From the NCBI GenBank assembly GCA_963768075.1, contig CAVYHD010000007.1:152847-216846 (forward strand): a stretch of 64,000 nt of DNA, given 5' to 3'. Position 1 is the first letter of the stretch; each line of letters opens with the position of its first letter. Shown in pieces: positions 47,946 through 56,473 of the stretch. The DNA is from QHXW01 sp963768075 (GTDB lineage Bacteria > Acidobacteriota > Terriglobia > Bryobacterales > Bryobacteraceae). Made by a program: the position numbers and the translations under genes. The notes under the pieces were generated by a model. The model was not told the DNA's origin. It was given only the letters and a program-made list of their open reading frames with translations, and searched no databases.

Positions 47946-48053
47946 AGGTCAAGGTTTAGATAGTAGCCGTAATCGGCGCCTTGATCGACAGGGAGGAGCG
48001 GACTGTTGTAAAACCGTTCATGTGAGAGAAGTTGTGTGAGCGCTGAGGTATCT

Positions 48054-49088
48054 ATGATGACACGCCGTTCGGTATTGAAGGCCGCGGGCAGCGGGATGGA
48101 GGCGGCCGCGTTCTCGGTTACCGTTGGAAGCGCGTTGGCGCAGAGCGCACAGGGAAAAATTCCCATGTCGCTCATTGTTGATGATGGGTCGCCCGTGGAC
48201 CCGCTGTTCTACGAGATTCCGGGGTACGAGACGCCGTTCCTGGTTCCGGTCGAATTCACGGCGCGGGTGGCGGAGACGTTTGAGCGGTTCGACTTGCGGG
48301 GAAAAATCACGGTCATTCCCATGCCTAGCTGCCTCGGCCGCATCGATCAATCCCTGAAACGTGTACCCCAGGACCATTTGCAGGCGTTCTTGAAGGTTAT
48401 GCGGGAACGCATCGCGCCCCGCTTCGACATAACACCCGAATTCCTCACGCATTTGCGGGCGTACGATCTCAAGAAGGGAAATTACCAACACATCTTTGAA
48501 GATGCCTGGATCACGCAGGCGCCGCTGGAGGAAGTGGTCGAGTACTTCGTTCTGGCCTTCCAGATTTTAGAGAACGTTGGGCTGCCGGCAACCGGGATTA
48601 CGTCTCCCTGGAATTCCGGCATCGACGTGGAGAAGAAGTACGCTCAGGCGCTCGCCGATGCGCAGTGGAAGGTGTTTCAGCGCCAGGTGACCTGGTACTT
48701 CCTCTACAGCGTAGGTTCCGGACCACCACGCAAGCTCTCGGTTGAGTACCGGGTACCCGAGCGCGGCCAGAGCGTGGTAAGCGTACCCGCCAACGCGCCG
48801 GATATTTTCTGGAGCATGGAGCGGCCAGCAGGCGAGCGGCGGCAGTTCATTCAGGACAATATCGACCAGATGCTATCGGCGGATGGCCGCACGGGCCGGA
48901 TTCGCGAGTTGATCGAAACGAGTCATCCGGTTATCCTGCTGACACACTGGCAATCCCTTTATACCCAGGGCACGGGGCTGGGTCTGGAGGGGCTGAACGC
49001 ACTGGCCGAGCGCATCCGAAAAGTATTCGGCAACAGTGTGGAATGGGTGGCCTGCTCGCAGCGGGCACAGCGGTTCGTAAACAGCTAA
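48054..49088 (+). CDS. Tat-exported protein, possibly polysaccharide-deacetylase fold
   Basis: About 344 residues. The ATG pair at 48054/48057 starts a twin-arginine-like signal (TRRSVLKAAGSGMEAAAFSV). The mature part begins IPMSLIVDDGSPVDPLFYE; the DDG and the late SHPVILLTHWQSLYTQ with its His recall NodB-type deacetylases, but the usual HxxxH metal pair is not obvious. It may act on wall or extracellular sugar. It is the plus-strand neighbour of the inverted repeat. Confidence 0.55.
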   Translation: MMTRRSVLKAAGSGMEAAAFSVTVGSALAQSAQGKIPMSLIVDDGSPVDPLFYEIPGYETPFLVPVEFTARVAETFERFDLRGKITVIPMPSCLGRIDQSLKRVPQDHLQAFLKVMRERIAPRFDITPEFLTHLRAYDLKKGNYQHIFEDAWITQAPLEEVVEYFVLAFQILENVGLPATGITSPWNSGIDVEKKYAQALADAQWKVFQRQVTWYFLYSVGSGPPRKLSVEYRVPERGQSVVSVPANAPDIFWSMERPAGERRQFIQDNIDQMLSADGRTGRIRELIETSHPVILLTHWQSLYTQGTGLGLEGLNALAERIRKVFGNSVEWVACSQRAQRFVNS

Positions 49089-49294
49089 AGCCCAAGCCGC
49101 GCGACCCGAGGGCAGCGCCGAGAAAACGGCTTTTTTGTGCGCGTCCGTACACCTTCTAAATCAAACTCGTATTTTGTGAATATTCATACGATTAACTAGA
49201 GAATAGCAGTGGATTACCTTGACTCTGGTGCGAAAGCGTCCATACTGAACGCTGCAGCACGAGCCATTGCGCTCAAGGAGGCGAGAAAACACCG

Positions 49295-49639
49295 ATGAGT
49301 ACTTCACAAGCAGCTCAACGACAACTGCGCGGATCGCAGAAGCTACTGGAGGGACTGACCAGGAACGAGGAAATTCCCTCGCTCGACGAAATCAAGAAGG
49401 CAGTCGCGCTCCCTGCGTCCCTGGATTACAAGGTATTGAACTGGCAGATTCGCGGAATTCCCCCAGCTTATCTCGAATGGGAAACAACATTACAGGTAAA
49501 GCCGGCGGACGTAGCTCAGGTAGTAAGCCATTTCGTGGCTCTCAACGACAGCACGATCGGCCTGCGCATCCTCACAAACGGCATTCCCTTTCCGGAAATT
49601 GCCAACATAACGATCACCAACGGCGGTCCGGGCGAATAA
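49295..49639 (+). CDS. Small soluble protein coupled to a radical SAM enzyme, unknown
   Basis: A 114-residue protein preceded by an AAGGAGG site. It has no cysteine. The first 30 residues are helical and charged; the middle has SLDYKVLNWQIRGIPPAYLE, then VSHFVALNDSTIGLRILTNG, and the end is Gly-rich (ITITNGGPGE). It ends 12 bp before the radical SAM gene, so the two are an operon. It could be a peptide substrate with a modifiable C-terminus, a recognition protein or an unrelated partner; the sequence does not decide. Confidence 0.65.
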   Translation: MSTSQAAQRQLRGSQKLLEGLTRNEEIPSLDEIKKAVALPASLDYKVLNWQIRGIPPAYLEWETTLQVKPADVAQVVSHFVALNDSTIGLRILTNGIPFPEIANITITNGGPGE

Positions 49640-49651
49640 CCAGCTCGAAGT

Positions 49652-50686
49652 ATGGCAATGGAAGCAGCCTGTTTCGGCCAGCCCATCATTCAAATCCATC
49701 CGACGCGGCGGTGCAATCTGCGCTGCCTCCATTGCTACTCGTTCTCCGCTCCGGAGGAACGCGATCAACTGAGCAGTCGTGTGCTGGAGGAAGCGTTGAG
49801 CGATGCGGCCTCGCTAGGCTACAAAGTGGCGAGCTTTTCGGGCGGCGAGCCGGCGCTATATAGTAGCCTAGGCAGTTTATTGCGGTTCGCGAAGGATCTC
49901 GGGTTTCGGACTACGGTCACCTCCAACGGTATGCTGCTGGATAAGAAGCGGCTTGGAATGCTCGCCGGATGTACGGACGTGCTGGCCATCAGCCTGGATG
50001 GCGTGCCGGAGTCGCACAATCGCATGCGCGCCTCCCCTGAAGCGTTCGAGCGCATGCTCGGCAATCTGGAACGAGTGCGCAAGAGCGGCATCGCGTTCGG
50101 TTTTATTTTCACGCTCACGCAGTATAACGTCAACGAGATCGACTGGGCCGCGCGGTTTGCCGTGGAGCAAGGGGCGCGACTGTTTCAGATTCATCCGCTC
50201 GAGGAGGTCGGCCGGGCGAGCCAGTTATTGAGCGGTTCGCGGCCCGACGAGGTGGAGTCGGCCTTTGCCTATCTGGCAGCCGAACGAATCCGGAGGATGT
50301 ACAGCGGCCGGTTGTTCGTGCAGCTCGATATCTTTCATCGCGAGCTGGTGAAGAGGTTCCCCGCACGGTTCTATGCCGAAGAAAGCTGGCCGCCAGACGC
50401 GCAGCTCGCCGATCTGGTGACTCCCCTGGTGGTGGAAGCGGACGGCAGTGTAGTGCCGCTCGGCTATGGGTTCGCGCGGCGGTTTGGACTGGGCTCGATT
50501 GCCGTGACTCGTCTGAGGGACATGGCGCCCCCCTGGCTCCGGTTTGGATACCCCGCTTTTCGTCAACTGTGCCGTGAGGTGTACGCGGAAGCCTGCGCGC
50601 CAACAGAGCTACCGTTCCTTAATTGGCACGAGATGTTGGGGGCGCGCTCGGCTGACGCACCTGCCCCGGTTGAATCCAAGGGCTAA
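49652..50686 (+). CDS. Radical SAM enzyme, peptide-modification type
   Basis: An intact 344-residue enzyme. The cluster motif CxxxCxxC is in HPTRRCNLRCLHCYSFSA, and the SAM-binding GGEP is in KVASFSGGEPALYSS. The barrel follows the PqqE/AlbA/MoaA pattern. The C-terminal third has only a few cysteines (RQLCREVYAEACAP), so a full SPASM domain with extra clusters is absent. Next to a lanthipeptide locus it may modify a peptide, possibly its 114-residue neighbour. The gene is convergent with the LanT exporter. Confidence 0.8.
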   Translation: MAMEAACFGQPIIQIHPTRRCNLRCLHCYSFSAPEERDQLSSRVLEEALSDAASLGYKVASFSGGEPALYSSLGSLLRFAKDLGFRTTVTSNGMLLDKKRLGMLAGCTDVLAISLDGVPESHNRMRASPEAFERMLGNLERVRKSGIAFGFIFTLTQYNVNEIDWAARFAVEQGARLFQIHPLEEVGRASQLLSGSRPDEVESAFAYLAAERIRRMYSGRLFVQLDIFHRELVKRFPARFYAEESWPPDAQLADLVTPLVVEADGSVVPLGYGFARRFGLGSIAVTRLRDMAPPWLRFGYPAFRQLCREVYAEACAPTELPFLNWHEMLGARSADAPAPVESKG

Positions 50687-50733
50687 GCTATTACTGTGGC
50701 CCTCGCGATCCGCACCTGCGTAATCGGCGTGCC

Positions 50734-52971
50734 CTAAGCGCTTTTTTGATGGGCGGCAAAATCAGCGATGGGATGCGATGGACCACTGCCGGAAATGCAA
50801 ACGGGATCGGAGTCTTCATGCGCTCGCTGGACTTGATTGCGGATCAAAGCTGCGTAATAGCCATTCTGGGCCAGAAGCTCGTGATGCGAGCCTCGCTCCG
50901 CAATGGCGCCTTCGTCAAGCACCACGATGAGGCCGGCATTTTGGACAGCGCTAACGCGATGGGCAATCACGATCCGCGTGCAGGAAAGGGCGTCCAGGTT
51001 ATGATCAACGCTAGCTTCGGTTATCACGTCCAAATGACTGGTCGCCTCATCCAGCAGAAGAAGCGGGGGCTTATTGGCGACCGCCCGCGCGATTGCCAGA
51101 CGCTGGCGCTGACCGCCTGATAGGCCGCGGCCGCCCTCGTCGACACGGGTCTCATAACGCATTGGCATTTGCATAATGTCGGAGTGTATTTCGGCGGTCT
51201 TCGCAGCCGTCACGAGGTCTTGCCGAGAGATTTCCGGACTGTGAAACGAGATATTATCGCGCAGCGAAGAATTGAAGAGGAAGGAATCCTGAAGCACCGT
51301 CCCCCACTGGCTGCGAAAAGCTTGCAGGTTCATGGCGTGCAACGGCACATCGTCGTACAGAATTTCGCCTTCGGTCGGCGAATAGAGACCCAGCAGAACC
51401 TTCGCCAGCGTGCTCTTGCCGGAACCCGTGCGCCCCACGACCGCGACCTTCTGCCCGGGATAAATGGTCAGTGATATGTTATCCAGCACTTTCGGCGCGT
51501 GAGAATCGTAGCGGAAGGATACGTTGCGCAGTTCAATCTTGCCGGTGAGTCGTGGTGCGGGACGAACCTTGCGCCGATCCTGTTCGGGTTCGGCCTGCAT
51601 CACATCGGCGATCCGCTCCAGGTGGGCGCCAGCCAGTTGAAGGCGTTGTGCGCTCAATACCAAGGAACCGACTGGCTGAAGAAACGCCGCCCCCAGCGCG
51701 TTGACCGCGAGCATGGTACCCAGGCTCATGGTTCCGTCGACTACCTGGATTCCGCCCAGCCACAAGAGGAAAAGCGGAGAGAAAATACGGATGGCTGTTA
51801 ACGCCGCATCGACCTTTGCCGTAAAGCGACTCCGTTGCGCAGACGCTCCGAGCTGCTTCGCCAGCAAGCCGGACCAGCGCACGAGCGTGGATCCCTCGGC
51901 GCCCGAAGCCTTCAAGGTTGAAATGCCCATCAAGGATTCGATGAGGCAGGCCTGGGATTCCGATTGTGAAGCAAGGTCGCTCTCCACGAGGCAGTGTAGC
52001 CGTTGTTTGGTCGCGGCTAGAATCGCAACCTCAACCAGCGCGATGATCAGGACAGTCAAGCCGAATAGCGCCGAGATGTGCGCCAGCGCCGCGAGAAAAA
52101 CCAGGACCAGGGTCCCATCGAGTACCGCTGAGGTCGTATAGCTGGCTAACGCGTCGCGGATAGCGACGTTGCTGCCGAGCCGCATTAGCAGGTCACCACT
52201 GCTCCGCTGCTGGAAGAAGCGATACGGCAGGGACAACAGATGCTCGAAGAACCCGAGCATCAGGTGGGAATCCATGCACGCTTCGAGGCGAACTAAAAGG
52301 GCCGCCCTTAAGTAACCGGTGGAAGCGCTTATGAGCCCTATCGCAAACGCCCCGATGCCGAGCATATTCAGCACCCCTAGCGTTCTGAGTGGCAGCACGC
52401 GATCAACCAGCAGCTTGGTACACAGCGGCAGCGCGAAGCCGAGAGCTTGCAGTACGAGCGAAGCCCCGAGTATCCGCCAGAGCATGCTGCTGGTTCCCGG
52501 CGTCCGCAGAATTTGCTTTGCGAAGTTTAGCGGCAGGTTCGGGCGGGGTCCGGAACTGGTGTCGAAGTCAGGCCCGGGTTCAAAGAGCAGCGCCACGCCG
52601 CTAAACGCCGCTTCGAATTCAGAGGGAGTGAGTTGACGCCGCCCCCACCCGGGGTCGACGATTTCAACCCGGTCGCGCGCCCAACGCTCCAGCACGACAA
52701 AGTGATTGGAATTCCAATGCACGATGCACGGGACAGCGAGGTGCAAAAAGTGTTTCGTGTCTAACGACAGCGCCTTTGTTCGCAGGCCGAATCTACGCGC
52801 TGCCGTGACGATCGTTTGCGCCGTCACTCCATCCCGGCCCGAGTCACACGTGGCGCGGCACTCCTCAAGCCGCGTCTTCCTGCCGAAATAGCTAACGACC
52901 ATGGCGAGGCAAGCTGCCCCGCATTCGACCGAGTTCATCTGGAGAACGACGGGAATCCTGCGTCTAACCAC
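50734..52971 (-). CDS. lanT: C39 peptidase-containing ABC transporter (bacteriocin exporter/LanT)
   Basis: An intact 745-residue protein that cuts double-glycine leaders and exports the mature peptide. The C39 peptidase has its nucleophile Cys17 in NSVECGAACLAM, His90 in HWNSNHFVVLERW and Asp106 in IVDPGWG. Six membrane helices follow, then an ATPase with Walker A VVGRTGSGKSTLAKV, signature LSGGQRQRLAIARAV and Walker B LLLLDEATSHLD. The start is a GTG overlapping lanM by 8 bp. Its likely substrate is the precursor at 56030-56242, whose leader ends in VAGG. Confidence 0.92.
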   Translation of the reverse strand: MVRRRIPVVLQMNSVECGAACLAMVVSYFGRKTRLEECRATCDSGRDGVTAQTIVTAARRFGLRTKALSLDTKHFLHLAVPCIVHWNSNHFVVLERWARDRVEIVDPGWGRRQLTPSEFEAAFSGVALLFEPGPDFDTSSGPRPNLPLNFAKQILRTPGTSSMLWRILGASLVLQALGFALPLCTKLLVDRVLPLRTLGVLNMLGIGAFAIGLISASTGYLRAALLVRLEACMDSHLMLGFFEHLLSLPYRFFQQRSSGDLLMRLGSNVAIRDALASYTTSAVLDGTLVLVFLAALAHISALFGLTVLIIALVEVAILAATKQRLHCLVESDLASQSESQACLIESLMGISTLKASGAEGSTLVRWSGLLAKQLGASAQRSRFTAKVDAALTAIRIFSPLFLLWLGGIQVVDGTMSLGTMLAVNALGAAFLQPVGSLVLSAQRLQLAGAHLERIADVMQAEPEQDRRKVRPAPRLTGKIELRNVSFRYDSHAPKVLDNISLTIYPGQKVAVVGRTGSGKSTLAKVLLGLYSPTEGEILYDDVPLHAMNLQAFRSQWGTVLQDSFLFNSSLRDNISFHSPEISRQDLVTAAKTAEIHSDIMQMPMRYETRVDEGGRGLSGGQRQRLAIARAVANKPPLLLLDEATSHLDVITEASVDHNLDALSCTRIVIAHRVSAVQNAGLIVVLDEGAIAERGSHHELLAQNGYYAALIRNQVQRAHEDSDPVCISGSGPSHPIADFAAHQKSA

Positions 52972-55915
52972 GGCACATCACCGGAGGCTCCAGCGACAGC
53001 ACCGACGGAATGCGAGCGGGATCGGCAAAACGAAGAAAGGCGTGACCGATGCCTGCAAGGCCGGTCATGAGGCCAGGCGATTCCACACCGAGCGGATTGC
53101 CACAGATCCAGCCGTTCTCGCGTATACTCTCGAGGACCGCGGCTACCGTTTGATTTGCCTTCACGCGCCAGGCTGGCTGGTGCAAGATTTCCGCCGCATG
53201 AAGCAGGATTTCAGCGTTGCCGAGATTACCGTGGCAAAGCGTGTGATTACTGCCAAACCCCTGTGCGAAAGTACTCGACAGCGCGACGTCTATCTCACCG
53301 TTTAACCGCGCATCATTCACATGACGGAGCGAACACAGCCGGGACAACCCTATTCCGGGTGCCCCGTGGCACCAGGCGGCCGCAAATCCGGCTGTGGCAT
53401 TATTGCGCAGATCCGGCCAGTTGCCGTCTTCGGGCGAGAAGATCGATCGCTCGTAGTCAAAGGCCATGCGAGCGGTTTTCTCAAAGCGTGGCTCGCCAGT
53501 CATTTCGGCAAGCTCGAGCAAGGCGTAAGCGATGCCCGCATTGCCGTGCGCGAAGCCGGTGAGCGGCACACTTGTATTGGCGCCGCATATCCATCCAAGT
53601 CCCTGCTCTTCGGGTTGGGCCGAGCGAATCAGATGTTCGCCGCAAGCGCGGGCGATTTCGAGTACCTGCGCCGACGGCCTGCACCTGTATAGGCTTCGCA
53701 GAGCCAGAATGCAGCCGGCCGCCCCACCAATGATGTCTAGCGCTTTGTCGCGCTCGACGAGCTTCGATACTGGATCGAGCAGGCCTTCGGCCTCCGACAA
53801 TATTGCCGCGTCGCCCCAAATGGCGCCGAGATGCACAAGGAAATAGATGATTCCACCCCAACCGGTGAAGCCGCCAATCGAGACTGAGTCCCGGGTCCGG
53901 TCAACCTGACGGCGTAGAGTTGTGAGCGCCGATTTGGCGAGACCTGAATATCGATGGTCGCCGGTGACCGAACCGAGGTATGCCAGGAACAAGGTGACGC
54001 CGGGCAGCCCATCGTACAGGTCCGGACCAAGCGGGGCAAGGCTCCATGCGCGCTCACCAGTTGGCGTGAGACCTATCCACGCCGCATCTTCATGGCCGCC
54101 AAACGCAAGCTCCTGAAGACGGTCTCCCACCGCGCGGGCCGCCAGAATCAGTTGCGGCCCGGTGACTTCGTGTGTGGCTGGCAGGTGTGCGCCTGCGCGC
54201 TGGGCCTTGGTCCCGCTAGCCGTTGGTCCCTCGAAATGAGAATCCAATGTGGCGATGGATGCGCGAACGACCCATAGTTGGCGTTCCAAATCCTTCTCGC
54301 TCAACGCAAGCAGACGTCGTTCGACGAGTGCAATGCCCGACTCGCCGAAGTAGTTCTCAATCCTCTCGCCAGTGCTGGACCAAACGTGGCGTGAAGCCGG
54401 GCGCGTAGTAAACAATGGGATGTCCCCGCGCCGTAGATCGGCATGTTCGGCCGGAATCAACCGGTTCAGGGCAGGGCGGTCAGTGCCAACCTCTCGTAAG
54501 CGGTCGAAAATAGCAACGCGATCGGCCTCGTTGCGCAATACATCGGGGTGGAAGCTCTCCTGAAACAACGTAGCGTATGTGTGCGTGGCGCGGGCGATTA
54601 CTCGCACTTCGTCCTGCGAGAACCGATGGAGCATCGCGATCATCTCGCCGCGGCGTGCAAGTAGGAGGCGGTACGCGGAGGCGAACCCAATCGCGATCGA
54701 CTCGGCGTAATCAAAGGCGTTCACCTCCCGCCCATTAAGAAAGGGGCAGTTCTCTGCACCGGGCATCTCCTTGCGCTTGCGTACCATGTGCATCTCGTCC
54801 GTATCGGCGCACTCCCAGTGCGGTAGACCGTGAGGAGTCAGTTGGCCAGCGCTGCTACCGAGGCCGCTGATATCAACTCCGGAGTCGTCCTCGGTGGCCC
54901 ACCAACGCTGCGGCAGCAAACCAACCCGAAGGACAGAGTAGCCCAGGGTGGCGCCTGCGATTTCATCGGCGAGGCCGGGCGTGATGTCGGCGGGGCGCGG
55001 GTGAAATAGCGCCTCGAGATCAACGAGCACCGGATGCTCGCCATTGGCGATCAGGTTCTCGCAATGAAAGTCGGAAGCCTCGAGTACATAGAGAATAGCG
55101 AGATAGCTGCCTTGCCGCTGGTAGAAACGAGCGACCTCTTCGGCGCTCGCACAAGACCCGCCCGCGACAAACTCAGACCATCCGTGATCGGTGCGATCCA
55201 GGCTCTTGAGTGGACGGAACGCCGGTTTAGCACCACGTTCGTTGAGCCAGCCGAGAAGTTGCTGGAAGTGCTCGTCTACGGCCAGCGACCGTGGTTTGTA
55301 AACGATTCGCGCCCCGGTTGCGAACGACAGGATCATCACGGAGCGGCCGTTGCGGTGGGTATCGCCAGCTCCCCCTTGGACGCCCACCAGCGGCCCTGGA
55401 TCGGCCTTGAAGAATTCTTGGCGCAACGATGCCCAATCCTCACAGAAGTGTTTGAGGAATTCGAGACTGGAAGCGGACCATTGATTCAGACGATTGATGA
55501 TTTGCTCAGTCATCACGGGGTAATCACGGAGCAGTTGATCCGCGACCTCAGGATCCCGCAGACGATTGAGAAAACTGAGAAAACGTTCCTGTGGAGTGTC
55601 GCCGGCCAACCATCCCTCCAGGCGCGCTACGTTAAGCTCGAGCACCATAACGCGCGCCGTCATCTGAAGCAGCGGCTCGGCAAGGTTGGCCGCGAGAGAT
55701 TCCTCGATGCTAGCCGGATCGAATAGATGACGTCCATGGGACTCGGCCAGACTTCGGGCGCACCTCCTCACGCGGTCACGCGCGATTTGAATCAGGGGCC
55801 CCAGAGCGACGAGACAATTTGAGAGACCGTGAGACTGAAGCTTCTTCGGAAGCGGAAGGGGGAATGCAGAAGGTACTTCGTTTGGTGTCGTTTCGCAGAG
55901 CGCGGCAACGGGCAT
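52964..55915 (-). CDS. lanM: Type II lanthipeptide synthetase LanM
   Basis: An intact 983-residue bifunctional enzyme. The N-terminal kinase-like dehydratase phosphorylates and eliminates Ser/Thr: VYKPRSL at about 205-211, DFHCENLIANGEH at 282-294, and LVDLEALFHP at 297-306. The C-terminal LanC-like cyclase adds Cys thiols and binds zinc through Cys849 (AAWCHGAPGIGL), Cys894 and His895 (NHTLCHGNLGN). It lies 114 bp after the precursor gene and overlaps the exporter. All catalytic motifs I can check are intact. Confidence 0.95.
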   Translation of the reverse strand: MPVAALCETTPNEVPSAFPLPLPKKLQSHGLSNCLVALGPLIQIARDRVRRCARSLAESHGRHLFDPASIEESLAANLAEPLLQMTARVMVLELNVARLEGWLAGDTPQERFLSFLNRLRDPEVADQLLRDYPVMTEQIINRLNQWSASSLEFLKHFCEDWASLRQEFFKADPGPLVGVQGGAGDTHRNGRSVMILSFATGARIVYKPRSLAVDEHFQQLLGWLNERGAKPAFRPLKSLDRTDHGWSEFVAGGSCASAEEVARFYQRQGSYLAILYVLEASDFHCENLIANGEHPVLVDLEALFHPRPADITPGLADEIAGATLGYSVLRVGLLPQRWWATEDDSGVDISGLGSSAGQLTPHGLPHWECADTDEMHMVRKRKEMPGAENCPFLNGREVNAFDYAESIAIGFASAYRLLLARRGEMIAMLHRFSQDEVRVIARATHTYATLFQESFHPDVLRNEADRVAIFDRLREVGTDRPALNRLIPAEHADLRRGDIPLFTTRPASRHVWSSTGERIENYFGESGIALVERRLLALSEKDLERQLWVVRASIATLDSHFEGPTASGTKAQRAGAHLPATHEVTGPQLILAARAVGDRLQELAFGGHEDAAWIGLTPTGERAWSLAPLGPDLYDGLPGVTLFLAYLGSVTGDHRYSGLAKSALTTLRRQVDRTRDSVSIGGFTGWGGIIYFLVHLGAIWGDAAILSEAEGLLDPVSKLVERDKALDIIGGAAGCILALRSLYRCRPSAQVLEIARACGEHLIRSAQPEEQGLGWICGANTSVPLTGFAHGNAGIAYALLELAEMTGEPRFEKTARMAFDYERSIFSPEDGNWPDLRNNATAGFAAAWCHGAPGIGLSRLCSLRHVNDARLNGEIDVALSSTFAQGFGSNHTLCHGNLGNAEILLHAAEILHQPAWRVKANQTVAAVLESIRENGWICGNPLGVESPGLMTGLAGIGHAFLRFADPARIPSVLSLEPPVMCRG

Positions 55916-55993
55916 TGAGCGGTCTCCTTGATCAAATGTTGCTCGCGCGCAGATTGTCTGAGCAGGCGTTACTCAATTCCGCGCGAGTTGCAT

Positions 55994-56021
55994 GCGGCTC
56001 GAACAGTGCAATTCGAGCCGC
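55994..56021 (-). promoter_or_regulatory. Hairpin between the precursor and lanM genes
   Basis: Two perfect ten-base arms (GCGGCTCGAA at 55994-56003 and TTCGAGCCGC at 56012-56021) around an eight-base loop. No U tract follows on the minus-strand transcript, so it is not a full terminator. Such hairpins between lanA and lanM often stabilise the precursor mRNA or let only part of transcription continue. Confidence 0.7.
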
Positions 56022-56029
56022 ACGTTTTC

Positions 56030-56242
56030 CTACATGCAACGAGGAAATGTAACGGTACAGTAACCACCGGTGTGACAAACCACCGTAGGGAAAGCCACAC
56101 CACCGGCCACGCTCCCGAGATCTGCGTCTGAGATCTCAATCGAGCCGGCGGGGTTGGCGGGTAGCGCCGCGCGCTCGGCCTCGCTGAGGCTGTTGCGGTA
56201 AACAGAATCTTTCCAGGCGCGAATGACTTTGTTATTGGACAT
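56030..56242 (-). CDS. lanA: Type II lanthipeptide precursor, mersacidin-family leader
   Basis: A 70-residue precursor. The leader (MSNNKVIRAWKDSVYRNSLS, then a LPANPAG segment and SDADLGSVAGG) is of the mersacidin/lichenicidin class and ends at a double-glycine site after residue 48. The 22-residue core, VAFPTVVCHTGGYCTVTFPR plus CM, has three Cys, four Thr and no Ser, so up to three methyllanthionine rings are possible. Alternative starts at 56245 and 56254 exist; a GGAGAAA before 56245/56242 favours the inner ATGs. LanM and the C39 exporter follow on the same strand. Confidence 0.88.
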   Translation of the reverse strand: MSNNKVIRAWKDSVYRNSLSEAERAALPANPAGSIEISDADLGSVAGGVAFPTVVCHTGGYCTVTFPRCM

Positions 56243-56260
56243 CATTTTCTCCATTTTCGA

Positions 56261-56296
56261 TGCGCACTTTGAGTTGCCCGTGAAGGCTGCGCACTT
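56261..56296. promoter_or_regulatory. 9-bp direct repeat upstream of the precursor gene
   Basis: TGCGCACTT occurs at 56261-56269 and 56288-56296, spaced 27 bases, just before the precursor's start on the minus strand (as AAGTGCGCA twice). Direct repeats here could be a regulator site, but no regulator gene is in the cluster and no clear -35/-10 was found. Confidence 0.35.
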
Positions 56297-56324
56297 CTAG
56301 TTAGTGAAGCTGGCTTCGCGAACG

Positions 56325-56473
56325 TTACATCGGACTACGCCGATTGTCAGCGAAAGTACACACGGGAGCTTCGATGGTCGAATGGTTGCCGCTGACGTTG
56401 TATGTGGTGACTGCTGAGCCACCGCCGGAATCGGCCGCGGCCCTGAAGGTAACCGGGCCGCTTTGGGTTTCAG
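56325..56473 (-). other. Open frame without a start between the glycosyltransferase and precursor genes
   Basis: On the minus strand, after the glycosyltransferase stop, a frame remains open to a TAA at 56325-56327 and reads ETQSGPVTFRAAADSGGGSA, then VTTYNVSGNHSTIEAPVCTF. Codon use looks coding, but there is no start codon, and an in-frame TGA lies just upstream. It may be a remnant of another gene or chance. The precursor's promoter should lie in this 230-base gap. Confidence 0.3.
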
